Source: Lachnospiraceae bacterium
GTDB lineage: Bacteria > Bacillota > Clostridia > Lachnospirales > Lachnospiraceae
DNA length: 64,000 bases
Assembly (NCBI GenBank): GCA_017450485.1
Contig: JAFSTN010000020.1
Location: forward strand, 25,374 to 89,373
Direction: 5' to 3'
In this document: positions 28,997 to 40,900 of the stretch, piece by piece
How positions within the stretch are numbered: position 1 is the stretch's first letter
How the letters are laid out: each line of letters opens with the position of its first letter
Position numbers and translations under genes: made by a program
Notes under the pieces: generated by a model
Databases searched by the model: none
What the model saw: only the letters and a program-made list of their open reading frames with translations
What the model was told of the DNA's origin: nothing

Positions 28997-31900
28997 ATGA
29001 AGAAGAGAAGGAAAACCAAGCTTTGGAAAAAGGTTCTGGTAGGATTTATGTCCGTCACCATGTTCCTGGGGAACCTGAGCAATCTTTCGATAGAGGCGTT
29101 TGCCGCTACGGATGATGTTCTGTATGGCGAGGAGGAAGCGGCAGATATTACGGATGCTGAACCCGCATCTCCGGAAGTTGAGGAACTTGAACCGGAAGTT
29201 GAGCAGGAACCGGAAGAAGTCGTATATTATACGGTTTCTTATTATGATTCCGAGGGAACACTGATCGGAAGCTCGGAGTTTGCCGAAGGCTCGGGCTTGA
29301 GTCTGCCCGCTTCAGATGGTGTTGCTTATTGGACTGATGCCGACGGAGTGGAATATCTCGAAGGTGATGAAGTTTATGACAATCTCTCTCTCTTTGCTGT
29401 AGTTGATGATATAGATATAGAAGAAGAAACTGTTGAAGAAGATCTTCCCGAAGATCAGGTACTGGTATATGCGGTACTCAAGGATGCCGAGGGCGGATTT
29501 ATTGATGAGTTCCGTATCACCGAGGACATGTATCTTGTCCCCGATGAGGATAATGATGCTCCCGTAGTGGACGGGTATGAGTTTAAGAGTGCACAGCTTG
29601 ACATGAGTACTGTTTCCGAGGTGCTCGTGGATGAGACCGAGGAAGGTCTGCTGATATATACCGTTGACGGTGTGGAACTTGAGGCAGATGCCGATATCGA
29701 GCTCGTATATGAGTCAACGGCAATTGATTTCAATGTATCTGTTGAAGTTGTTGATGAGGACGGTGCCCTGATCAAAGGGTATGAGACAGCAGAACTGCCC
29801 GAAGCTATAGAAGGAACCCTGGACCTGGCGGATGCAGGTAATGCTCCGATAGAGGTTGAGGGTTATGAATATGTAAAGGCTGCTATCGGCGATGAGACAG
29901 TTTATTCAGTAACCATAGAGCCTGCTGATGCTTATTACGAGACCGATAACGGATTCGTGGATATCGAATCTGACCTGCTTATTACTCTGGTTTACGCTGA
30001 AAGTGATGTTGCAACCAATCTGACCGCTACGATCGTTGATGAGTTCGGTGATGAGATAGATGAGCAGTACACCGCGATGGAACTTCCGGAGTTTGATGCG
30101 GACGGCATACTTGTTCTGGATGATCCCGAGCTTCCTCCCGTTGAGGATGTGAAGGTTAAGACAGGCCTCTTTAGGTCTATCAAGTACACATATGTCAAGG
30201 CTTTCATTATTGACAGCATGACAAGTAATAATACCGTTGTTTCCGCTATTAAGGCAGAAGAAGCTGCAGATGGTATAGGAACATATTATTCATATACCAC
30301 TGACGGCGAGACATGGATCAAGATCAAAGAGAATACCACTGTACTGTTTGAGTACAGCGACGGCAAGAAGACTGTTTATACATATGAAGACGGTTATGTA
30401 AGAGTGACTGCTACTCTTCAGCATGCAAACGCAGTGCCTGATGACGCATACTTCGCAGTGACTCCTCTGACCGAGGGGTCGGGCTATGATGTTGATACCT
30501 ACATCGATGCTCTGAATGCAAAGGCAGATACTCCGGCGGATTCCGAGGACTTCAAGTATACCGCTGAGAATACTCTGCTCTATGATATTGCATTCTATAC
30601 TGACGAAACCATGACGGAGGAGATCGAGCCCGCAGACGGTATGGTGAAGACAGAGATCGCTTTCCTTCAGAACCAGTTAAAGGATGATCTCGAGGCAGAT
30701 GACAAGTCCGAACTTCTGATCAATCATCTAAGCCTTGACGAAGGGGTGGTTGAAGAGGCCGGTACTACCGCCAATGCAAATGTATCAGTCAGCAGTATCA
30801 ATGTAGAGCCTGTAGCTGCGGAAGTATCTGTCGCAGGTGAGAGTGTTGCATTCTCTACAGAGGGATATTCGGTATTTACGATATCTTCTCCCTCTATAGG
30901 CAAGAAGATCAAAACCGAATTCACAACAGCAGACGGAGCTCCCGTATCTTCCGATAAGCTTCCATCCGCATATCTCTATGTTTATAAGCTTGATGATCAG
31001 AACCAGCATGCATTGATCGCTCTGGATGGTTCTGTCGGTTCATTTGAGAATGGTGTACTCACTGTTGATGCGGAATCATTAAAGAACGACAATCTCAGAT
31101 CATTTACTTATGGTTCTGATCTTTCCAAATCATATGGCGTTGAGATATGGCAGCTCACCAGTCCCGACAAGGCTTCTTCCGCAAATATAAGCAGTACTTA
31201 TGATATGAACAACTTCGTAAAGAGGGTGTACAACACTCCGTATGAAGAACGCTCCGGACTGGTAGACATGTATGAGTTTGAGTTCCCTGTGGACGATCTA
31301 TCATCCACGAGCTCGGACTATGTGATCACTGCCAGACAGGTTCCGGTCAGTGCATTTACCGATGCTCCCTCTATGCTCGGTGAAGCGGCTGCTTTCGGTG
31401 TTATAGCTGATACTTATCACAGCCATGCGGATACTCAGACCAACTTCGCTGTTAAGAAGTTCATCGGCAGAGGTGCAGGTGATGTAGGTGCTACCGGCGC
31501 TGATATGGCCAATAATCCCGGAACCAGCTACGCCGGTGTGATCGAGAACGTTCTTCAGATCAAGAATAACCTCGGACCTTCTGCAGTTTATTACGGAGAC
31601 AGCTTTACACAGCAGTCTAACGGCAATCAGCAGCTTTATTATAATTCCAACGGAGATCTCATTATACAAGATGACTCCGGTAAAGCTCATGTTGCGAGTC
31701 TGCCCGTTGATATGATCAACTCAAAGGTTGATTCCCTCATATCCGGTATCAGTGTGGCATCGGGTGATATGATCACTCTGCCCACCGCAGCAGACGGTCT
31801 TTCCGCAGCTCCGTATTATCTGGATACCACCAAGCTTCCTTCCGGAACCATTCATATCAATCTGGATGAATCCGAAGGAAATGGCATGTCTCTGTATGAC

Positions 31901-34900
31901 ATTTGGTCAACTTCGCAGAAGGTATATATCAATAAGAACAGCGATCAGACTATAGTTTTCCATTCATCCAGAACAGCCATCACATTACAGCAGTTCAACG
32001 TATGCAATGATGGTTCGGGCAATAATTATCAGAGAACCGAAACCCCTGCCACCGCAGGAGAGACAAATCTCAGACTTGCAGATATAGCTAATACTATAGT
32101 ATTCGACTTCCCCAGCGCTACATCACTCGAATTCGGCGGTGAGTCCAGCAGCAGTGTTGTAGGTATGTTCTATGCACCGAATGCCCGTGCTCAATGGAAA
32201 ACAGCATGTGCAGGCTGGCTGATCTGCGATTATGCCGACGGTTCGGACGGAGAGTGGCACTTCATCTATCAGCATGTGCCTGAACCCGATGAACCCGATG
32301 ATGATGAAGATACCAATACCGCTACTCTGAGATTCGAGCTTACCAAGCACCTGATCGATGACAGAACCGGCGGAACAGCTGATATATCACTTTGGCCTGA
32401 GAATGGATTCTCCTTCAGGATATCCAAGTATCTTTGCAATGATGACGGGGATATCAATGCGTCGAAACTGGGTGTGATCAACAGAGCCGATCTGATACCC
32501 GATCTCACAGGTATGGATGAGAACGGGGAGATGATCGTGACCATAGGTCGAGATCAGGCAGAAACTCCCGTTGTAGTCGGCACAGCGGACTTTGTAGGTT
32601 CGGAAGTATGGAACAGCACCGAAGGAGTTCATGAATGGTATGAGAACGGTGTCCTTGATCATAAGTATATGGCATTTATGTACAAGGTTGAGGAGATCGA
32701 TCCCGAGAATCCCGATTACACGATCGATACCAAGCCGTATTACGTGAAGTTCTTTGTGAATGTTACACGAACACTTGAGGGTAATACCGTCAAGTATTAT
32801 GCATGCGTGGACGGCCCTCATATAGCCAATACCGTATCCGCAGGCACGCAGTGTAGGCAGATCCCTCTGGAACTGACCAATCACTATCTGCCGAAGTCGG
32901 AGACCGGTGTTATCAGGCTTACCAAGAGGCTTGAAGGTAAGGATTCGGCTGAGAACGTTAAGTACAGCTTCAGAATGTTCGGACAGGACAATACACGTTT
33001 CCCTGTAAGTGTTCATCATGCAGACGTGGTATTTACCAGCAGCATGGGTAGAAATGTAGAGTACACCACGGCGATTGAACCTATAAACAGTCAGGACAGG
33101 GAAGTATTCTACTTTGATCTGTATGCCGATGAGACCATATCCATATCCGGACTTCCGACATTTGCGCCGGGGCATAGAACTAATGGTACCGCCATTCCCA
33201 ACGAATATACTGTTCAGGAACTGGGTGCCCAGTCCGATGCAGATGAGGTTTATTTAGAGGGTACTGTCAATATGCAGGCGGCCACATGGAATCCTACGGG
33301 ATATGATCTCGATGTTCTGACCAAAGATTTCCATGAGACACTTAATGCTGCCATTACATACGTTAATGTATATTACAGCAAGCTGACCATCGAGAAATCG
33401 ATCGTCGGATATGAGAACCTGACGGATGAGCAGAAGCGTCAGATCACGTTTACCGTGACAGGCCCCAGCTTCCCTGACGGAACTACCGTAACTTATGATC
33501 AGTTCACTGACGGCAAGTATGAGTTTACCCGGCTTGAGCGTGGTGACTATACAGTCAGAGAGTCCGGTCAGAATATCGACCAGGAGTACATATGTGAGAC
33601 AACATACAGCGATAACGGAACAGTTACCATAGACGGCGATCATCCCGGTACCGTTACCGTGACCAATAAGTATACGCATAACTCTACTTCAGTCTCCGGA
33701 AGCAAGACCTGGAGAGACGGAAATAATCAGGACGGGTTAAGACCCGGATCCATCACGATCAGACTGATGGCAAACGGCCAGGCAGCACCCGGCGTGGAGC
33801 CGATAACAGTTACTCCCGATGAGTTGGGCAACTGGTCATGGACATTTGATCATCTGCCTAAGTATGACGATAAAGGCAAGGAGATCACTTATACCGTTAC
33901 GGAGGATGCCGTACCGGGCTATACGACCACATACAGCACTGATCATTTGAGTGTTGTCAACAATCATGCTCCTGAGATCACGTCCGTAAGAGTACAGAAG
34001 ACCTGGGCCGGAGATGAGGGTAATACCGAGTTCAGACCTTCCGGCATCACGATCGATCTGCTGGCAAACGGTGTAGTCACCGCTACCAGGACGCTCAATG
34101 CCGATAACGGATGGAAGTGCGAATTCGTTAATCTTCCTAAGAAGGCGAACGGTGCGGATATAGAGTACACCATCAATGAGGTGAGTGTAGACAGATATGA
34201 AACCGCTGTATCAGGTGATGCGGCGACCGGATTCACTGTCACCAACACATATACACCTGAGTATGTTCAGATCCATGGTAAGAAGGTCTGGGATGATGAG
34301 TCTGATTTTGACGGATCCAGACCCGAGCAGATAGTGCTTCATCTGTATGCAAACGGAGTTGAAAAGTATTCCAAGACTGTTAAGGCATCGGACTATGCGT
34401 CAGATGCCGATGAATGGGCATGGGATTTCAATGAGTATAATCTTGATAAATACATAGGCGGACAGGAAATCGCCTATACGGTTACCGAGGATGTTCTGAC
34501 AGGAGACTATTCGACCACATATTCACAGGTTACACCGGATGCTGCCGGACACTATGATTATGAGAATAACAGCATAGTCATTACCAACAGTTATACTCCC
34601 GGGAAAACAAATGTCAGCGGCTCCAAGACCTGGAATGATGACAATAATAAGGACGGTAAGCGCCCGACATCGATCGAGATATCACTTATCAAGACTGTCG
34701 GAGCAACAGTATCGACATATGATACCAAAACCGTTACCGCAGCTGACGGATGGGCATGGGAATGGACTGGACTGCCCGTTAAGGAGAACAATGCTCCCAT
34801 CAGCTGGTCGATTGAAGAACCCGAGATACCCGGATACGAGACTGTGGTCAGCGGATATAATGTGACCAATACCCATGAATCCGAGAAGGTCAAGATCAGT

Positions 34901-37900
34901 GGTGTGAAGACCTGGATTGATGCAAATGATCAGGACGGTCTCAGAGATACCGTAACCATAGGATTATATAAGGGTGATGAGCAGATCAGAACTGCTGACG
35001 CTACCAAAGCCAATGGCTGGACATGGAGCTTTGACAACCTGGATAAGTATGAGGCAGGAAAGCTTATCTCTTACAACGTCAGAGAACTTACCCATATCAC
35101 CGGTTATGACATTACACCGGATAGTGCGCGAATAGATGTAACGCTTACCGATGCGACCACAGAGGTCAAGGATCTTGAGTTTACGAATACCCATACTCCT
35201 TATGTGGTAAATATAAGGGGTACAAAAGTATGGGTGGATAATGATAACCAGGATGGTATCAGACCTACTACCGTATCCATAGAGCTTCTTGCCAATGGTA
35301 AACGTGTGGATACGGCTGAGGTTCCCAATGTTGACGGTAAGTGGGAATTTGCATTCTACAATCTGCCGAGAAAAGCCGGCGGAGTAAATATCGAGTACAC
35401 GGTCAGAGAGACTAATGTACCCGCCGGATATACAGTTGCCTATGATCAGCCTGGCACATCCGGTGAGGAGACCTGCACGATCACCAATACCCATACTCCG
35501 AAAACCATAGACATCAGTGGCGGCAAGACATGGGTCGATGCGGATGATCAGGATGGCTTAAGACCTGACAGCATCACAGTAAGACTGCTGGCTAACGGTA
35601 CTGAGGTGGCTGATAAAACTGTTGAACCGGATGCAAACGGCGATTGGAAATATGAGTTTACAGATCTGCCGGAGAAAGAAAACGGCTCAAAGATTACCTA
35701 TACCGTAACAGAAGATGCGGTGGCTGGATATGACTCCGTAGTAAACGGCTACAACATTACCAATACGCATACGCCCGAGAAGATCAGCATCAGTGGCGGA
35801 AAAAGCTGGAACGATAACGACAACCAGGATGGCTTAAGACCTGACAGTATTACATTAGAACTGTATATGAATGGTCAGAAGACGGAGCGTTCCGTTACCA
35901 CTTCAGCGGATAATGGCTGGCTGTGGGAATTTGACAACCTCGATGCATATGCGGGCGGAGAGAAGATCGCATATACGGTTAAAGAAGAACCCGTAGAGGG
36001 ATATACTACTGTTCCTACAGATGGTTTCGTGGCTACGACTTCCGACAGGGAAGCAGCAGATAATCTGAGCGAGCTGGTATTTAACAATACTCATACCCCT
36101 GAGAAGACCCGTATCAGCGTGGCAAAGGAATGGTCAGATGCTGAGAATCAGGACGGTAAGCGACCGAGCGCAGTTACGGTTAATCTGCTTGCGAACGGAA
36201 GCATAACAGCTACCGCAACGTTGTCTTCATCTAACAATTGGCAGCATACCTTTGATGATCTGGATAAGTATCTCGGTGGTCAGGAAATCGTATATTCCAT
36301 ATCTGAGAGTGATGTGGAAGGATATACTCCTACATATGTTGATTCCACAGATGATGAAGGCTATCGGGTAGTGACCATAACCAATTCATATACTCCCGAG
36401 ACGACTTATGTGAGTGCTCAAAAGATATGGAGTGACGGTGAGAATCAGGATGGATCCAGACCTCAGCAGGTTACTGTCATATTAAAGGCTAATGGTGAAG
36501 AGATTCATCGTAAGTCCGCATATGCCAATACCAACTGGGCATGTTCATTTACAAATCTGCCTAAATACAGTGCCGGAGAGGAAATTCTCTATACTATCGA
36601 AGAGGTTTCGGTTGAAGGTTATACTTCTGCGATAACTAACGTAGAGGGTAAGACAAACGAGTATATCATCACAAATACACATAAGCCCGCAACTATCAGT
36701 ATAAGTGGCGGCAAGAAATGGGAAGATAACAATAATCAGGATGGTGTAAGACCTCAAAGTATCACTGTTAAGCTGAATGCAACTAATGTGGCAGCAGATG
36801 AGAGAACCACTACAGCTACAGCGCCTGATTACGCCTGGAGCTTCAAGGATCTCCCGAAATATCAGAATGGTGTTGAGATATTATATGTCGCAACCGAGGA
36901 ACAGACCGGTGACCTTACAGCTAACGGGTACACTCTTACGGATACGACCGAAGCATCCCGTGATGCGGCCGGCAACTATCAGGGAATCATATTTACCAAC
37001 ACACACACACCTGCAACGGTTGAGATCAGCGGCAGCAAGAACTGGGATGATAACGATAACCAGGACGGTATCAGACCTGACAGCATATCCGTACAGCTTT
37101 ACGCCGATGGTCAGGCGTCAGGTACACCCATGACCGTTCGGGCCGGTGCGGATAATAAGTGGACATGGAGTTTCACCGATCTGCCCAGATTTAAGGACGG
37201 AAAAGAGATCAGTTATACGGTTGAAGAAATCCTTCCCGAAGACCTTGATTACGAGTTGACCAGAACGGATGCCGGTAAGTATGATCCTGCCACAGGCAAC
37301 AAGACAGAAATCGTATTTACCAATACTCATACTCCGGCAACCATGGATATCAGAGGCATCAAGAAGTGGGAGGATAACAATGATCAGGATGGATTAAGAG
37401 ATACTGTTACGATCATCCTGTATAAGACCGTAGACGGGAAGAAGACCAAAGCAGGCGAGACAACAGCTTCAGCCGATTCCAACTGGGAGTGGAAGTTTGA
37501 GAATCTTCCCAAGATGGCAGCCGGAGAACTCATTCATTATGAGGTCGAGGAGATCAATGTTCCCGCAGGCTATACCGGTGGACTTACAAATGCCGGACAA
37601 CAGGATAATAACGGCAATGTGGTAGGAGTCGAGTTTACCAATACACATACACCGGAACTCACATTCATAGAAGGAACCAAGGTATGGGATGACAATCATG
37701 ATCAGGATGGCAAGAGACCTGTCAGCATCAAGCTCAATCTCTATCAGAATAACGATCTGAAGGTATATCGCAGTCAGGTACTGACTCCTGATGATAAGAC
37801 TGCGGACAGCTGGAGCTGGAGATTTGATGATCTGCCCAAGTATTCCGAAGGGAAACTTATCACATACAGAGTTGAAGAAGTGGCTGTGACCGGATATCAG

Positions 37901-40900
37901 GCTCCTGAATACAGTGACGATCATAAGGTCATCACCAATAAGCGCGTTCCGGAACTTACGGAAGTAAGGGGAACCAAAGTATGGAACGATGCCAAGAACC
38001 AGGACGGCAAGAGACCCGGGTCCGTAACGGTACATCTCTATGCAGACGGTGTCGATACCGGAAAGAGCGTTACTCTGACAGAAGAGACCGGATGGGACTT
38101 CGGTTTCACCGAATTACCTAAGTATAAGAATGGGGCACGTATAGCATATACCGTAACCGAGGATGAAGTTGAAGGTTATTCCACGGTTATAACCGGTGAT
38201 GTCAATAATGTTAATCCTTACTTCACCATCACCAACAGCTATACTCCCGGAAAGGTAGCAGTATCGGGCGGAAAGGTTTGGAATGACGATGATGATAAGG
38301 ATGGATTAAGACCTGATAGCATCACAGTACGTCTGTTGGCAGATGGCGTTGAGAAGGATTCTGTTACGGCCCTTAAGTCAAAAGGATATGCTTGGGCGTT
38401 TACTGAGCTGCCGGAATATGCATCCGGACAGAAGATCGAGTATACCGTAACTGAGGATGCTGTAGAAGGATACGAGACGACGATCACATCCGCAGGCACA
38501 AACCAGTGGACTATCACCAATACTCATGAATCCGAAAAGATCGACCTGAGCGGAAAGAAGACCTGGAACGATTCATCCAACAGAGATGGTGTAAGACCTG
38601 CTTCCATAACGGTTAACCTGCTGGCTGACGGTAAGGTTGTAAAGAGCCAGAATGTTTCAGCTGACGAAAACGGTAAATGGGAATACACTTTCACCGGTCT
38701 TGATAAGTACAGGAATCACGGAACCGAGATCGAGTATACGGTTACCGAGGACCCTATAGTTATACCTGCAGGTCATAACAATCAGTATCAGGTGGCTTAT
38801 GACGGAATGAACATCACGAACACCTATGATCCTGAGACCGTGAATATACATGGAAGCAAGACGTGGGATGATGCCGGCAATCAGGATAATGTAAGACCTG
38901 CTTCGATCACTGTACAGCTGAAGGTTAACGGAACCACATCTCAGGAAGTGGAAATACCGGTAGCCGAAGACGGAAGTGCAAGCTGGGAGTTCAATGATCT
39001 GCCTAAATATGCTGATGGCAAGGAGATAGAATATACCATAGCCGAGCAGCCTGTAGATAAATATGTAACGACTGTCAGCGGATATAATCTTGTCAACACT
39101 CATACACCGCAGCTTACTGATGTAGAGGTAGTTAAGGATTGGAAAGACTTCAACGATCAGGACGGAATAAGACCTGAGAGCATCAGTGTACAGCTTAAGG
39201 CTAACGGAACTCCTGTAGAAGGCAAGAGCGTGATCTTAAGTGAGGCAAACAATTGGAAGTATAAGTTTACCGATCTTCCGATGTTTGCAGCCGGCTCGGC
39301 CATCATCTACTCCGTAGAGGAAACAGCTGTATCCGGTTATGATGTAAGCTATGCCGGAGAGGGTACATATAAACTCATCATTACCAATACACACAAGCCG
39401 GAGTATGTAGGATTGACCGTTCGTAAGAACTGGATCGGCGGAACAGCCTCAGCAGGTTCGGTAGAGCTGAGCATCGAAGGACGTACGGCTGACGGCTCTG
39501 TGGTAGTACCTGCAGAGACATATAAGGTATCGGCTCCCAACTGGACACTTGAGATTACAGCAGCCAGTGAGACATTACCTAAGAACTACGACGGCAAGCC
39601 TATACAGTACTACGTAACAGAGGTTGTACCTCAGGATGCATCATATATCCAGGTCGATGTTAATGGTGCAAAGTATAACGGAACAGTACAGGCAACCGCA
39701 GATGCTTCCGGTAATGAATTTACAGCTGACATTTATAACCTGGCACTTACACAGATAACTGTCCTGAAGCAGTGGGAGAATGATCCCGGCTACTTCGGCG
39801 GCAACGGATATGTGGATGTGACTCTGCTGGCTGACGGTACAGCTTATAAGACAGCTCAGGTCAAGGCATCTGATGACTGGACTTATACATTTACCGATCT
39901 GCCGGTATTTAACGCAGATGGCAGCAAGATTGTATACACGGTAGATGAGAACACCAAGCTTGCAGAGTACAACTCAGCCAACGGCGGACAGCCTGATATC
40001 GATACAAGCCAGTTCGCAGCTACAGGCACCATCATCATAAAGAATGTTCTCGATCCGCTGACACTTACTGTTAACAAGCAGTGGCTCGGTGATCCTGCGG
40101 GAACAAAGCATGATGATATTCAAGTCAGGATTATGAGCAGCGTTCCTACCAGCACTACAGCAACAACTGTATTCGACAGGATACGCAAGGTGCTCGGAGG
40201 GGGCAGTGACAAGTGGTATGAGTACGCCACAGTGACTCTGGGAGAATCCAATAACTGGACTTATACAGTAGACAATCTGCCCAGATATGCACTGGTAGGT
40301 AATGACGTAGTCAAAGTTAGTTATGCGGTAGAAGAGCCCGATGTTCCCGAAGGCTATACTTCGGTGACCAATGTAGACGGCAGCACGGCTACAGTTATCA
40401 ATACCGGATATACTTCGGTGGCAGGCTTCAAGACCTGGGATGACGGATCCAATATTGCAGGCTATCGTCCGGGATCGGCTGATTTCGCAGCGCTGATAGG
40501 TCTCTATCAGGATGGCAAGCAGTTCACGAACGGAACCGATGCGACACACTTCAGATGGCTGGACACCACAGGCGACAGCTGGAGCTTCGAGTTCTATGAT
40601 CTGCCTGCAGGACATACCTATACCATAGGTGAGCTTGCCAGAGTTCTTGGCTACGGCGAACCTGTCATAGACGGATACACTATCAGGAATCCTCTTGAAT
40701 TCACCCAGATCGGTGTTACCAAGATATGGGATGATGCTGATAATGCATATTCATCCAGACCTGCGAGCATAGCGTTCAGACTGCTGGCTAACGGAACTCA
40801 GGCAAATATCGCCGGTGTTACTCCTATAGTTACTCTGGACAGTACCGATGGAGCCTCTTATATCTGGAAGAACCTGCCTGTAAACGACAGGAACGGCAAC

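Noticed and set aside
27360-29000. Shared TGGAGACTGA before the NSS start and before the giant gene start as a regulatory repeat
   Set aside because: Only two copies, both containing the ribosome site; chance and ribosome-site similarity suffice.
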